Shown: positions 43,498 through 53,454 of the stretch, in pieces
How the letters are laid out: the number at the start of each line of letters is the position of its first letter
Numbering within the stretch: the first letter of the stretch is position 1
Source of the DNA: Bdellovibrionales bacterium
GTDB taxonomy: Bacteria > Bdellovibrionota > Bacteriovoracia > Bacteriovoracales > Bacteriovoracaceae
Assembly: GCA_018646675.1 (NCBI GenBank)
Contig: JABGUH010000005.1
Location: 62,001 to 126,000, forward strand
Length of the DNA: 64,000 bases
Reading direction: 5' to 3'
Translations under genes and position numbers: made by a program
Notes under the pieces: model-generated
The model's input: only the letters and a program-made list of their open reading frames with translations
Told to the model about the DNA's origin: nothing
Databases searched by the model: none

Positions 43498-44214
43498 TTA
43501 GGCTGCGTGTTTAGTCTCTGCATTCGATCGATTGTCGACATCTGCTAGTTGCTGATCGGAAAATAGGGATAGCTGAATCTCACTATCGGTTTCATTGACT
43601 ACTGATTGAAGAGTTGGGGTAGCTATCTGAAAGTCTGCCTGTTCTGTGAACGTTCCTGAAAACCAATCGGGAAGACCTCGACCATCGCGACGCAATATGG
43701 GAATTGCAAAGAGAATCATCCCCATGATATAGCAGAGAAAGTATCCGCAAGTACGCCCTACGCCCTCACGGATTGAAAGATGGAGTGAGGAGCTATCACT
43801 TTTAGAGTAGACTCGCAGATTAAATATTAACTTACCAGGAGTTTGTCCCTCGGCCAGAAAGTAGGAGAGAAAGAAGTATCCCCAAAAAGTCAGCAGAAGA
43901 ATCGAGAAATTGACTGCCAACAATCCATCAATTAGACGGTTTTGAGTATGGCTTGAAAGGTGGATAAAAGTAGTTTTCAAGAAATTACTGTAGGCCACCA
44001 TAATCATCTTGTTGATTATAGTGATTAAAAATAGATCGGTAGTGAAGGCATAACATCTTTTTTTGATTAAAGATGATGGTTTACTGCGCACAGAAGTGAC
44101 TGCTGGCCGTGGATCGGTCGGGTGTAGCGCTATTACATTTTCTGGTAACTCCTTCATCAAATAACTATCGTCGTTAGAGATATCTGACTTGAATACTCCG
44201 GTGATATCTTCCAT
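43498..44214 (-). CDS. RDD family membrane protein
   Basis: 238 residues. The RDD signature is visible: KRCYAFTTDLFLITIINKM, then AEGQTPGKLIFNLRVYSK, and REGVGRTCGYFLCYIMGMILFAIPILRRDGRGLPDWFSGT. Three to four helices. The N-terminal 60 residues are polar and cytoplasmic. The family's role is unclear; some members are Na+/H+ antiporters. Start uncertain: ATG 44214 lacks a good ribosome site, and the open frame extends to TTG 44331 over the start of the divergent FliM-like gene. Confidence 0.78.
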   Translation of the reverse strand: MEDITGVFKSDISNDDSYLMKELPENVIALHPTDPRPAVTSVRSKPSSLIKKRCYAFTTDLFLITIINKMIMVAYSNFLKTTFIHLSSHTQNRLIDGLLAVNFSILLLTFWGYFFLSYFLAEGQTPGKLIFNLRVYSKSDSSSLHLSIREGVGRTCGYFLCYIMGMILFAIPILRRDGRGLPDWFSGTFTEQADFQIATPTLQSVVNETDSEIQLSLFSDQQLADVDNRSNAETKHAA

Positions 44215-44306
44215 CCACTTGCACAATTTTCCGGTAACCCGATGGGATACTATAGCACTTTGGATTTTGTAATTAACTATTTGTAGTAGATGACGAAAAC
44301 TAAAGT

Positions 44307-44966
44307 ATGAGTAAAAACAGTCAAAAGCCAACTATTGTAAAGTATGATTTTGCCAATCCCGTGATACCTATTAGCAAGAAAAAAATACCGGCACTGGATT
44401 TTATTCATCAACTTTTTATTACTCATTTAAAGAGTGAACTGCCGGAGCAGATAGCTACCCAAGTCACTTTTTTAAAGGGGGAGCAGCAGCGAGTTACTCG
44501 CTTTCGTTCTTGGATTAATGATATCTCACAACCGGTTGTAATATCGGTGATTGATAGTAATGTCGGTGGGAGAATGGCGATGATCTCTGATAGTGTATTT
44601 AATTTTGAGATGATGGGCAGCATGTTAGGCTCAAGTGATAAAAAAATAAACGAGATCAGCTCTGATAAATTTCAAGCACCGACTAAGCTGGAGCATACGC
44701 TGTTTTTAAAAATTCATCAAAATTTGATCAAGCCGTTGACCAGCTCCTGGCGTAGGGCATATCCTCTGCAGCTTAAGGTGCTTAAGATTGAGACCAACCC
44801 CAAGCTATTAACTCTGCTGGAACCAAGCTCGGTGATAATTATCTCTACGTTGAAATTCAAGATGCATAATGGAAAAGATGGCCACTTCTCACTACTCTAT
44901 CCCTATCAGCTACTAGAGCGGCCAGAAGTTTTGGCCGGACTGAAACAGTTAAGTGAGTCACTGTAG
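44307..44966 (+). CDS. FliM-like protein lacking the SpoA domain
   Basis: 219 residues resembling the middle domain of the flagellar switch protein FliM (CheC/CheX-like fold): IVKYDFANP, then the FliM-type block LDFIHQLFITHLKSELPEQIA, SDSVFNFEMMGSMLGSSDKK, KLEHTLFLKIHQNLIKPLTSSWRRAYPLQL, and EPSSVIIISTLKFKM ... LYPYQLLERPEVLAGL. It ends there: FliM's C-terminal SpoA (FliN-like) domain is absent, and so is the N-terminal CheY-binding peptide. No flagellar gene is nearby. Frame and start are clean, so this is not a simple frameshift. Possible role is an alternative motor-switch or phosphatase-like adaptor. Confidence 0.72.
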   Translation: MSKNSQKPTIVKYDFANPVIPISKKKIPALDFIHQLFITHLKSELPEQIATQVTFLKGEQQRVTRFRSWINDISQPVVISVIDSNVGGRMAMISDSVFNFEMMGSMLGSSDKKINEISSDKFQAPTKLEHTLFLKIHQNLIKPLTSSWRRAYPLQLKVLKIETNPKLLTLLEPSSVIIISTLKFKMHNGKDGHFSLLYPYQLLERPEVLAGLKQLSESL

Positions 44967-44985
44967 ATAAGCAGTAGGTACAAGT

Positions 44986-46170
44986 TTACAGTCCTAACTC
45001 CTCTTTCGCTTCGGAAAACATCTTAATGGCAAAATCGAGATCCTCTCGAGTGTGGGCAGCTGAGATCTGGGTACGAATTCTAGCTTTCCCTTTAGGAACA
45101 ACCGGATAGGAGAAGCCGATTACGTAGATCCCTTTTTGCAGTAGCAGGTCTGCCATAGAAGACGCTAAAGTGGCATCACCCAACATAACGGGAACGATTG
45201 GGTGGGTGCCATCCAATACAGTTAGTCCCAGTTTGGTGATCTCCTGTCGGAAGTAGGCAGTGTTCTCTTTTAGTTTTGCCAGAATCTCGGGTGAATTTAT
45301 GATCAAGTTCAGTGCTTTTATTGAGGCGGTGGCAATTGCCGGGGCCAAGGTGTTGGAGAAGAGATAGGGACGGGATCGCTGGCGCAGCAGTTCAACAATC
45401 TCTTTTTTGGCACTGGTATAGCCTCCACTGGCACCACCGAGTGCCTTACCTAAAGTTCCGGTGATAATATCCACTCTTCCCATTACATCACAGTGCTGAT
45501 GGGTGCCTCGCCCGGTTGACCCCATAAATCCAACCGCGTGGGAGTCATCTACCATCACCATTGCATTATATTCGTCAGCTAGATCACACACCCCTTTCAG
45601 GTCGGCAATGTGGCCATCCATCGAGAATACTCCATCAGTAACAATTAGTTTATATCTACAATTAGCAGCACTGATCAACTGCTCTTTTAGATCTTCCATA
45701 TTGCTATTTTTATAACGAAAGCGTTTTGCTTTGGAGAGGCGAACACCATCAATGATACTGGCATGGTTTAGCTCATCACTAATGATGGCATCTTCTGCTC
45801 CCAAGAGGGTTTCAAATAGTCCACCATTGGCATCAAAACAGGAGGAGTAGAGGATCGTATCCTCCATTCCCAAAAAGTCAGATATTTTTTGTTCTAATCG
45901 GCGGTGAACATCTTGAGTACCACAGATAAAGCGTACAGAAGATAGACCGAATCCCCACTGATCCAAACTCTCTTTGGCAGCAGCAACAATTTCTGGATGA
46001 GAGGAGAGGCCAAGGTAGTTATTGGCACACATGTTAATTACTTTCTCACCCCCCTTAACAAATATCTTGCTTCCTTGGGGGCCAGTCAGGATTCGTTCAC
46101 TCTTATAGAGACCATCTTCTCTAATTGAGTTGAGTTCACCGGTTAGATACTCTTTCATTGAGTAGGACAT
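44986..46170 (-). CDS. kbl: Glycine C-acetyltransferase (2-amino-3-ketobutyrate CoA ligase)
   Basis: PLP enzyme that splits 2-amino-3-ketobutyrate with CoA into glycine and acetyl-CoA. 394 residues of the alpha-oxoamine synthase family: [34 protein letters not shown] and the PLP-lysine segment [14 protein letters not shown] (near residue 240). AAGGAGAG precedes ATG 46170. It is the last gene of the pgk-tpiA-secG-tdh-kbl run, 33 bp after tdh, so the two make a threonine-degradation pair producing glycine for GcvP. Confidence 0.95.
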   Translation of the reverse strand: MSYSMKEYLTGELNSIREDGLYKSERILTGPQGSKIFVKGGEKVINMCANNYLGLSSHPEIVAAAKESLDQWGFGLSSVRFICGTQDVHRRLEQKISDFLGMEDTILYSSCFDANGGLFETLLGAEDAIISDELNHASIIDGVRLSKAKRFRYKNSNMEDLKEQLISAANCRYKLIVTDGVFSMDGHIADLKGVCDLADEYNAMVMVDDSHAVGFMGSTGRGTHQHCDVMGRVDIITGTLGKALGGASGGYTSAKKEIVELLRQRSRPYLFSNTLAPAIATASIKALNLIINSPEILAKLKENTAYFRQEITKLGLTVLDGTHPIVPVMLGDATLASSMADLLLQKGIYVIGFSYPVVPKGKARIRTQISAAHTREDLDFAIKMFSEAKEELGL

Positions 46171-46202
46171 CTTGTACTCTCCTTTCAGGTCTGACGAGAG
46201 GA

Positions 46203-47228
46203 CTAATCCCAGTTAAGGATAACCTTGCCGCAAAGTCCTTCGCGCATTAGATCAAATGCTTTTTTAAATTCGGTATAATGAAATTGATGAGTAAGGCTAG
46301 GGCCAATGTCAAGGCCGGATAGCACCATGGAACTCATCTTGTACCAAGTCTCATACATCTCTCGGCCATAGATTCCTTTAATGGTTAAGCCATTAAATAC
46401 CACCTTGTCCCAGTCAATCTTGGTATCTTCGCCCTGAATTCCTAATAGAGCGATCTTTCCACCGTGGATCATGCTACCGACCATCTGGTTAAAGGCTTGC
46501 TCACTACCTGACATCTCCAAGCCAACATCGAATCCCTCAGCCATTCCTAATTTTTCCATCACATCTGTGAGTTGAATATCTTGAGGATTGATCGCACGAG
46601 TAGCTCCCATCTTGCGGGCCAGAGTTAAGCGATAGGGGTTAAGGTCACTGACCACAATGTGGCGGGCCCCAGCATGACGACAAATGGCGGTGGCCATTAA
46701 CCCAATCGGCCCTGCTCCAGTGATCAGAACATCTTCGCCGAGAAGATCAAACGAGAGAGCAGTATGGGTGGCATTTCCCAACGGATCAAAGCTGGCCAGA
46801 ACATTCTTATCAATCGCCGGATCTGCTAACCACAGGTTGCTACCGGGAATGGATAGATACTCAGCAAAAGCACCATCGCGCTCTATTCCCACGCCATAGG
46901 TATCTCGGCATAGGTGACGACGACCGGCCATGCAGTTACGACAACGACCACAGACGACATGGCCCTCACCGCTGACTGTAATACCTCGTTTAAGTTGTTT
47001 CCAATTTTCGCCGCACTCTATCAGGGTGCCACAGAACTCATGACCAATTACTCTTGGTGGTTGGATGTGATTTTGTGCCCACTCGTCCCAGTTATAGATG
47101 TGTAGATCTGTACCGCAGATCGCACTCTTCTCAATTTTGACTAGTACATCATCAGATCCAACCACTGGTTGGTCGACATCACAAAGCCAGAGTCCCTCTT
47201 GTGGTTTGCTCTTGACTAGCGCTTTCAA
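46203..47228 (-). CDS. tdh: L-threonine 3-dehydrogenase
   Basis: NAD-dependent medium-chain dehydrogenase (341 residues) oxidising threonine to 2-amino-3-ketobutyrate. Catalytic zinc region [14 protein letters not shown] (about 38-51), GHEFCG, the structural zinc [14 protein letters not shown], and the NAD motif GAGPIGLMA. Start is TTG 47228, which gives the usual MKALVKSK N-terminus; there is no stronger alternative. It begins 9 bases after the secG stop and is co-transcribed with kbl. Confidence 0.95.
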   Translation of the reverse strand: MKALVKSKPQEGLWLCDVDQPVVGSDDVLVKIEKSAICGTDLHIYNWDEWAQNHIQPPRVIGHEFCGTLIECGENWKQLKRGITVSGEGHVVCGRCRNCMAGRRHLCRDTYGVGIERDGAFAEYLSIPGSNLWLADPAIDKNVLASFDPLGNATHTALSFDLLGEDVLITGAGPIGLMATAICRHAGARHIVVSDLNPYRLTLARKMGATRAINPQDIQLTDVMEKLGMAEGFDVGLEMSGSEQAFNQMVGSMIHGGKIALLGIQGEDTKIDWDKVVFNGLTIKGIYGREMYETWYKMSSMVLSGLDIGPSLTHQFHYTEFKKAFDLMREGLCGKVILNWD

Positions 47229-47237
47229 GGTGCTTTC

Positions 47238-47594
47238 TTATTTAGTGGTTGTTGTAGTGCTAGGCTCTTTGCTCTTTTGGGCAGCAGCAGCTTCTTGTGC
47301 TTCAACTGCCTTATCCGCATTAAGTGGACGGGCCACCGGAGCCTCAGAGTCTAACAAGGATTTACTGCCACGTTGACTTTGAATTCTGGCCAATAAGATG
47401 GAGTTACCAAGAAATAGGATCGCTAGCACCACGGTAATTTTACTAAAGATATTACCCTGCTGAGCAGAGGTCATTACCGAGTCAGAGCTTCCCCCCATCA
47501 GTCCCGCTTCTGCTCCCTTACCAAACTGCAAGAGCACTAGAAGAATGAGTAGCACAGAGACGATTGCTTGGAATACCATAAGTGAAGACAACAT
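47238..47594 (-). CDS. secG: Preprotein translocase subunit SecG
   Basis: A 118-residue inner-membrane SecYEG accessory subunit: two helices (VFQAIVSVLLILLVLLQF and ITVVLAILFLGNSILLA) around GKGAEAGLMGGSSDSVM, the SecG core. The C-terminus carries a polar, Ala/Lys/Thr-rich tail (about 45 residues) longer than usual. ATG 47594 has AAAGGG upstream; the ATG at 47621 has no ribosome site. In many bacteria secG lies beside tpiA, as here. Confidence 0.92.
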   Translation of the reverse strand: MLSSLMVFQAIVSVLLILLVLLQFGKGAEAGLMGGSSDSVMTSAQQGNIFSKITVVLAILFLGNSILLARIQSQRGSKSLLDSEAPVARPLNADKAVEAQEAAAAQKSKEPSTTTTTK

Positions 47595-47691
47595 AATATA
47601 TTTACCCTTTGCTGGTCCCATCTAGGACGAATCAATTTTAACTATATGTGACTATCCAAGATTGCCCATTTTGGCAAGCAAGAGCTGTAAA

Positions 47692-48453
47692 TTATAGGGA
47701 TCCAGCTACACAGAGGTCAAGAAAACTCTTTGGGTTAAGGCTTGCGCCACCAACTAATGCCCCATCAATGTCTGGTTGGGATAAAAGCTCTGTAATATTA
47801 GAAGGTTTAACGCTTCCACCGTAGAGAATAATTAGGTCATCTCCCTTTAATGGGGTGGCACGGTCTAGGTGGGGGCGAATTAGGGCGTGAACCTCTTCAG
47901 CTTGTCTTGGCGTAGCCGTTTGGCCGGTACCAATCGCCCAGACGGGCTCATAGGCAATAATTAGGTCACTAATTTTATCTGCTGGTAGATCTTTTAAGCC
48001 ATTATCAAGTTGACCTAGCACTATCTCTTCCATTTTTCCTGCTTCTCGCTCCTCCAGGGTCTCACCAACACAGAAGATAACTTTTAAGCCATTTTCTAAT
48101 GCCAGCAACATCTTTTGGTTTAAGATCTGATCACTCTCTTCAAAGAATGCACGACGCTCGGAGTGACCAATGATCACAAAGTGGGCACCAAGGTCCTTGA
48201 TGGAAGCAGGAGAGACATCACCGGTGAAGGCTCCAGAGTTTTTATGAGATGAGGTTTGGGGGCCGCACTTGATCTTGCCACCCATGGTATTTGAAAGTCC
48301 TAGACACTTTGCAAGGTGAATAAATTGGGGAGAGATCCACGCTTCGCACTTAATCATATCAAGATTTGTTTCTAAGGATCCAAAGAACTCCTTCACCTGT
48401 CCTAAATCTTGGTTCATCTTCCAATTGCCAACAATGTGATTTACTCTGCTCAT
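47692..48453 (-). CDS. tpiA: Triosephosphate isomerase
   Basis: Interconverts dihydroxyacetone phosphate and glyceraldehyde 3-phosphate. 253-residue TIM barrel: GNWKMNQ with the active-site lysine, GHSERRAFF with His, YEPVWAIGTGQ with the catalytic Glu, and GGSVKPSN for phosphate. ATG 48453 has AAGGAG nine bases upstream; the frame open to 48474 (TTG) includes that ribosome site and is rejected. It is 30 bp downstream of pgk and upstream of secG. Confidence 0.97.
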   Translation of the reverse strand: MSRVNHIVGNWKMNQDLGQVKEFFGSLETNLDMIKCEAWISPQFIHLAKCLGLSNTMGGKIKCGPQTSSHKNSGAFTGDVSPASIKDLGAHFVIIGHSERRAFFEESDQILNQKMLLALENGLKVIFCVGETLEEREAGKMEEIVLGQLDNGLKDLPADKISDLIIAYEPVWAIGTGQTATPRQAEEVHALIRPHLDRATPLKGDDLIILYGGSVKPSNITELLSQPDIDGALVGGASLNPKSFLDLCVAGSL

Positions 48454-48483
48454 AGCGTTAACTCCTTCAATCAATAAATTAAC

Positions 48484-49677
48484 TTACTCATTTATCCCAA
48501 ATTTTAGTGCCTGGATTCCAGGTAGCTCACCGTCTTCGATATACTCTAGGGAGGCTCCGCCGCCGGTGGAGATATGAGAGATTAGATCTCCTTTTCCAGA
48601 GCGTTTAACCGCACTGACTGAGTCACCACCTCCAACCAAGGTAAAAGCATCGCTAGCATGGGCCATTGCTTTCGCAATCTCCATACTTCCGTGGGCAAAG
48701 CAGGGCTTCTCAAATAGCCCCATCGGGCCATTCCATAGGACTGTTTTTGCTTTTGAAATTAAATTTACGTAGTTGGCAACTGTCACCTCCCCAATATCGA
48801 GGCCCATCATATCATCAGGAATATTTTTTTCTGTGATGGAGACAGCATCTCCATGGATTGAGGTTGCAACTAAGTGATCTGTCGGTAGAGAGATCTTGCG
48901 GGCCGTAGTGTCCATCAAAATCCCCTTGGCCAGTTTGACATCACCGTCATCACAAAGTGATTTGCCAACAGTGTATCCCTGTGCCTTGAGAAAGGGGTAG
49001 GCCATGGCACCCCCAATTAGTAGTTGGCTCACAATTGGCAGCAGCTTCTCAATGATCTTAATTTTATCTTGAACTTTTGCTCCACCTAAGATGGCAACTA
49101 GTGGCATTTGGGGACGTTCTACGACTTTTGCCAGAGCGGTGACCTCTCTGGCCAGTAACATTCCTCCATAAGCATCTTGGGGAAAGTATGTGTTGATACC
49201 GTAGGTGGATGCGTGTTTGCGATGGCAGGTACCAAAGGCATCGTTGACATAGATATCGGCATAGGAGGCCAGAGTTCTAGCAAACTCCGGATCATTTGCC
49301 TTTTCCTGGGGATGAAAACGCAGATTCTCTAATAGAATAATGCGGTTGGTACTTAGCCCTAGCATTGTTTTGATGGCACTATCAGTTGCACTTTCAGTTA
49401 AAAGAATCTCCTCATGAAGCCGTTCTGCCAGGTAGCTGGCAACCGGCTCTAAAGAGAAGCGCTTATCCTTTCCTGCTTTAGGGCGTCCGAGGTGGCTCAT
49501 CATAACGAGTTTCTTGGCCCCACCAGTTAGGATTTTACGAATTGTCGGAATCGCTAAATCAATGCGGGTCGTATCGTCAATTGTCAGGGGAGCGCCACTC
49601 AATGGAACATTAAAGTCAAAGCGGGCGATAACTTTTTTGTCCTTAAAATCTGCTTGATCAATGTATTTGATTGCCAT
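48484..49677 (-). CDS. pgk: Phosphoglycerate kinase
   Basis: Transfers phosphate between 1,3-bisphosphoglycerate and ADP. 397 residues: RFDFNVPLS, DLRFHP-type ENLRFHPQE, NDAFGTCHRKHAS, GGAKVQDKIKI and the C-terminal nucleotide site GGGDSVSAVKR ... STGGGASLEYIE. ATG 49677 (MAIKYIDQ) has GAGAGAG upstream; the open frame to 49713 is rejected. First gene of the operon pgk-tpiA-secG-tdh-kbl. Glyceraldehyde-3-phosphate dehydrogenase, its usual partner, is outside the window. Confidence 0.97.
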   Translation of the reverse strand: MAIKYIDQADFKDKKVIARFDFNVPLSGAPLTIDDTTRIDLAIPTIRKILTGGAKKLVMMSHLGRPKAGKDKRFSLEPVASYLAERLHEEILLTESATDSAIKTMLGLSTNRIILLENLRFHPQEKANDPEFARTLASYADIYVNDAFGTCHRKHASTYGINTYFPQDAYGGMLLAREVTALAKVVERPQMPLVAILGGAKVQDKIKIIEKLLPIVSQLLIGGAMAYPFLKAQGYTVGKSLCDDGDVKLAKGILMDTTARKISLPTDHLVATSIHGDAVSITEKNIPDDMMGLDIGEVTVANYVNLISKAKTVLWNGPMGLFEKPCFAHGSMEIAKAMAHASDAFTLVGGGDSVSAVKRSGKGDLISHISTGGGASLEYIEDGELPGIQALKFGINE

Positions 49678-49835
49678 TACTCTCTCTAACCTCGCGCTGA
49701 AGTGGTTTTCCAATTAGTTACTTAAAGTATTGATAAGTGCGCGTATTGTATTATTTCACACTTCATATGACCACGAATATGTTGAATCATAAGATTTTTC
49801 TGTGTAGGGTGGTGGAGTTTTTTTGTCAGGAGCTA

Positions 49836-50912
49836 ATGAAGATGGAGAAGCGACAGTTTGTCAGTGATCTACACAATAAGGATGAGGTTGAATCTTTTTT
49901 TCTGGTCAAGTATATTGCAGTTATGGCCGGAAGGGATGGACGCTCTTATCTAAATCTTGTGTTAGCCGATAGCAGTGGAGACCTAGAAGCTCGGCGCTGG
50001 AGCCATGCAGAAGAGAGTTTCAAGCGTGTGCAGAAGGGAAGCTATGTCAAAGTGAAGGGCAAGATCAATTTATATCAAAGCCGTTTTCAGTTAATTGTCA
50101 AAGACCTCGTTCCTATTCCGGCTGATAGCGTTAAGCCAGAAGACTATCTGCGACAATCTCAGAGCGATCCAGAGCGAATGTTCGAAGAGCTTTTAACTAT
50201 TGCTGATCAGATGGGAGATTGCTATTTGCGTGATCTACTACAAATGGTCCTAATGGATGCTGAGATAAAAAGGCGGCTGACACTTTGGCCGGCCGGAAAG
50301 AGTATTCATCATGCTTTCACCGGAGGCCTACTGGAGCATATCCTCTCCTGTGCCCGTTTAGCGATGTTGATCACTCCTAATTACCAGGAGGTTAACCGGG
50401 ATTATGTGGTGGCCGGAGCAGTTTTACACGACATCTGCAAAATCTACGAACTATCCGATGGGCCGGTGGTTGAGTACACTGATGAGGGGCGGCTGGTTGG
50501 TCATCTGGTAAATGGGGTCCAACTATTGGATCGTTTTATCTCCAAGATGCCTCACTTTCCTTCCCAGTCCAAGATGCACCTAGAGCACATTCTAGTCTCT
50601 CACCATGGAAGCTTAGAGCATGGCTCGACCAAACCTCCCCAGACCAGAGAGGCACAACTGGTTCACTTTATCGACCTGATTGATTCTCAAATGAATAGCT
50701 TTCAAACTGCGATTGAAAATGATCGCGGCAATAGTGATTGGACCGGCTATATCAAGCATCTTGATCGTATGCTCTATAAGGGTAAGCTGCGCTCTATTTC
50801 TCAACCACTAGAGCTTGAAGGTGGAGATGATGAAGGAGGAACTCCCAAGGTTAAAGCCGAGGGTAGTCCAACTCATAGCATGGCCGATCAACTAAAAAAT
50901 TTTAAGGTCTAA
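49836..50912 (+). CDS. OB-fold plus HD-domain nuclease, YhaM-like
   Basis: 358 residues. The N-terminal 120 have an OB/tRNA-anticodon-binding fold (FFLVKYIAVMAGRDGRSYLNLVLADSSGD, GSYVKVKGKINLYQSRFQLIV); the rest is an HD domain with HHAFTGGLLEHILSC, VLHDICKIYEL (HD pair), and SHHGSLEHGS. This matches the 3'-5' exoribonuclease family typified by YhaM of Bacillus. C-terminal extension is disordered. ATG 49836 has AGGAG; the open frame to 49737 is rejected. It is divergent from pgk. Confidence 0.85.
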   Translation: MKMEKRQFVSDLHNKDEVESFFLVKYIAVMAGRDGRSYLNLVLADSSGDLEARRWSHAEESFKRVQKGSYVKVKGKINLYQSRFQLIVKDLVPIPADSVKPEDYLRQSQSDPERMFEELLTIADQMGDCYLRDLLQMVLMDAEIKRRLTLWPAGKSIHHAFTGGLLEHILSCARLAMLITPNYQEVNRDYVVAGAVLHDICKIYELSDGPVVEYTDEGRLVGHLVNGVQLLDRFISKMPHFPSQSKMHLEHILVSHHGSLEHGSTKPPQTREAQLVHFIDLIDSQMNSFQTAIENDRGNSDWTGYIKHLDRMLYKGKLRSISQPLELEGGDDEGGTPKVKAEGSPTHSMADQLKNFKV

Positions 50913-50918
50913 AAAAAC

Positions 50919-52154
50919 TTAAATTGTAAACTGTCCACTCTCGATAATCTGTTTTGGTTTACCATCGAGAGAGTATCCTGTGACTGAGATCTCTTCGGAA
51001 CCAATCATAAAGTCAATGTGTTGAAGCGACTGATTAAATCCTGCTGCCTTTTTTTCGTCCTCAGTTTTAAGCTCCTGGTGGTTGTCAATCGCCAGATCGA
51101 TCGCCCTTCCCAGTGCGATGTGGCAGGCGGCATTTTCATCTAGCAGAATTGAGTGAAAGATTAGTCCCGATTGAAAAATAGGGCTGGAGGCATCAACTAG
51201 TGCAACCTCTCCAAGAAATCTTGCCTTTTCGTCAATTTCAAAAAAACGATCGAGTAGCTCTTTTCCCTCATCTGCACCATGATCGATTACCTTCCCCTGC
51301 TTAAATTCAAACCATGCCCCAACCACTTGATCACCAAGAACGGTAACCGGTCTGGTAACTTTAACCTTTCCCTCAGTTTTTCTAAAATCGGGTGATGTAA
51401 AGACCTCCTCGGTGGGAACATTTGGGATAAAAGAGCGTCCCATCGCTGTCTCAATTTGACCTCCGGTCCATCGTGAGCGGGGAGCAAGATGAACTTTTAA
51501 GTCAGTTTGAGGGCCAACGAAGTGCAGATAGCTCAGAGAGAGGTTGTTTAAAGATTGGCAGCGAGCTTTTAGAGTTTTTGCATGAGCTTGCCAGGCTTGG
51601 GCCGGATCATCTCGATCTAGTCGTAAAATCGGGGTGAGAATTTTCCAAAGTGCCTTTAAATTCTCTTCGTCTGCCCTACCTCCTAGAATCATTTGGGCCC
51701 ATTTGGGGGTAGGTAGAGCTCCGATAGTCCAAGTGCACCGACCATCCATCCGGGCGGCAACCATCGGCTTTACCGTTTTCATCATTGCTTGCTGTGTTTT
51801 AACCATTGCTTCTTGATTAATCTGTTTTCCCAATTCGGGATCTGCCTTTCCATCAAAGTACAAAAATGACCATTCATCTTCAATTAGTGATTCAATCATC
51901 GGTTTGAGAAAAGATGGAACAGATCCTCGATATTCAGCTTTTTGATAGCGACTCATATTAACGGTACTCATCGGGTGATCAATTTTACAGTAGACGTACT
52001 TTGCACCTAATTCATAAGCTTTTTTCTCTAAGATATGTACAAACGGCCAGTGATAGGGTTCAGCTTGAATTTGGATACACTGTCCTTCTCTAATTTTGAT
52101 ACCTGACTTTAGAATTAACTCTGCATAGCTCTCTTTGATAATTTCCCAATTCAT
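50919..52154 (-). CDS. M29-family aminopeptidase
   Basis: A 411-residue metallo-aminopeptidase of the AmpS/PepS/AmpT family (M29, thermophilic aminopeptidase type). Conserved stretches: the N-terminal EGQCIQIQAEPYHWPFVHILEKKAYELGAKYVY, then RSRWTGGQIETAMGRSFIPNVPTEEVFTSPD with metal-ligand Glu, and the tail DFMIGSEEISVTGYSLDG. ATG 52154 has AAGGTT upstream. Broad-specificity cytoplasmic peptide breakdown is expected. Convergent with the YhaM-like gene, only 6 bp apart. Confidence 0.9.
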   Translation of the reverse strand: MNWEIIKESYAELILKSGIKIREGQCIQIQAEPYHWPFVHILEKKAYELGAKYVYCKIDHPMSTVNMSRYQKAEYRGSVPSFLKPMIESLIEDEWSFLYFDGKADPELGKQINQEAMVKTQQAMMKTVKPMVAARMDGRCTWTIGALPTPKWAQMILGGRADEENLKALWKILTPILRLDRDDPAQAWQAHAKTLKARCQSLNNLSLSYLHFVGPQTDLKVHLAPRSRWTGGQIETAMGRSFIPNVPTEEVFTSPDFRKTEGKVKVTRPVTVLGDQVVGAWFEFKQGKVIDHGADEGKELLDRFFEIDEKARFLGEVALVDASSPIFQSGLIFHSILLDENAACHIALGRAIDLAIDNHQELKTEDEKKAAGFNQSLQHIDFMIGSEEISVTGYSLDGKPKQIIESGQFTI

Positions 52155-52263
52155 TGTCTAACCTTTTGTTTATTTAATAGTGGTCGAAGAGTAATAAATC
52201 TATACCTGTTTAGCATAGAATTTTGAAAAACAAACAGGAACAGGGACCTTTTTGTGATGAAAT

Positions 52264-53394
52264 TTACGAGCGAATGGTAAGATAACTAATTTCACTGGGG
52301 GCCAGAACCCGGATTGGTGGCCCCCAATGTCCTGTACCTCGGCTGACAAATATCTGTTGCCCAGGACGATGTTGGTGGAGACCCGCGATGTAGGGCTGAT
52401 CCAGTTTTACCAGCAAGCCAAAGGGATAGATCTGCCCGCCATGAGTATGTCCACTTAACATTAGGTCACAGCGAAGATTCTTAAAATATTTAATTGCCTT
52501 AGGTTGGTGTGCCAGCACTATCGTTGGAAGTGCTGGATCAACTCCCTGATAGGCAGCTTTAAGATCTGGGGCATACTCTTTAAAACGCTCTCCGATTAGA
52601 TCGTTAATACCGACTAAATTAAATGCTCCCTTTTTAGTCTTGATCACTTGATGCTGATTGGTGAGCGTTGTGATTCCCAGTTGCCTAACCAATATCAATG
52701 CTGCTTCCACTCCGCGAAAATACTCATGATTTCCAGTCACAAAGTAGGTCGGTGCTACAATATTGGATAGTGGTTGTAGGTCATCGGCTACTTCAGCTGC
52801 AGATCTGTCCAGTAGATCGCCAGTAATCACGACCATATCTGGCCTTAGTCGATTTACTCTCTCAACAACTGACTCAACAAGAGGGCGTCTAATCGTGTGT
52901 CCAACATGGAGATCAGATAGTTGAACGATGGTAAAATTATCATCCGGAAAATCCTTAACTCTAACGACTCGCTTGTTGATTGCGGGAGACCTTCCGCCTT
53001 CAATAAAACCACGTATCAAATAGTTAAGAGTGGCGGCCACCATCGTAAGATCAAAGATCATTCGAATGGTTTGGCGTCGATTGTGATCGAAGGGTATCTT
53101 TCGAGATGAAACGATGCCCAGGTTATAGATGATGGTAACTACCAAAAGCATAAAGGTGATTCCTACGGCACTGCTAGATAGAGCGTAGGTAAAGGAGGAT
53201 TTAGGTAGTAGGTTGATTGCGCGACTTAAGACTAGATAGATCTCCCCTCCCATTAAAGAGATGACAATTGTCAAACTGAGCCATTTGATATTGTAAGAGA
53301 GTTGGCAGAAGAGGCGTCGATAGATATAGAGATTGGCCGATGCCATGATCGTCAAGAAAATGGTTGCGAAGATAATCATCGATTCGACTTTCAT
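52264..53394 (-). CDS. Membrane-anchored metallophosphoesterase
   Basis: 376 residues. The first 140 hold about four membrane helices, then a calcineurin-like phosphoesterase domain: SDLHVG, ITGDLLDR, GNHEYFRG, LAHQP and GHTHGGQIYP give the full dimetal motif set. It resembles the YaeI/YkuE type proteins that act on phospholipid or phosphoester substrates at the membrane. Start ATG 53394 has a modest AGGAA site. Upstream is the candidate structured RNA. Confidence 0.88.
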   Translation of the reverse strand: MKVESMIIFATIFLTIMASANLYIYRRLFCQLSYNIKWLSLTIVISLMGGEIYLVLSRAINLLPKSSFTYALSSSAVGITFMLLVVTIIYNLGIVSSRKIPFDHNRRQTIRMIFDLTMVAATLNYLIRGFIEGGRSPAINKRVVRVKDFPDDNFTIVQLSDLHVGHTIRRPLVESVVERVNRLRPDMVVITGDLLDRSAAEVADDLQPLSNIVAPTYFVTGNHEYFRGVEAALILVRQLGITTLTNQHQVIKTKKGAFNLVGINDLIGERFKEYAPDLKAAYQGVDPALPTIVLAHQPKAIKYFKNLRCDLMLSGHTHGGQIYPFGLLVKLDQPYIAGLHQHRPGQQIFVSRGTGHWGPPIRVLAPSEISYLTIRS

Positions 53395-53454
53395 AGTAGA
53401 GGGTTCCTACTTCCTAATAGTGAATTAGGTTTAGATGTTGGGTATACTCCTTTC

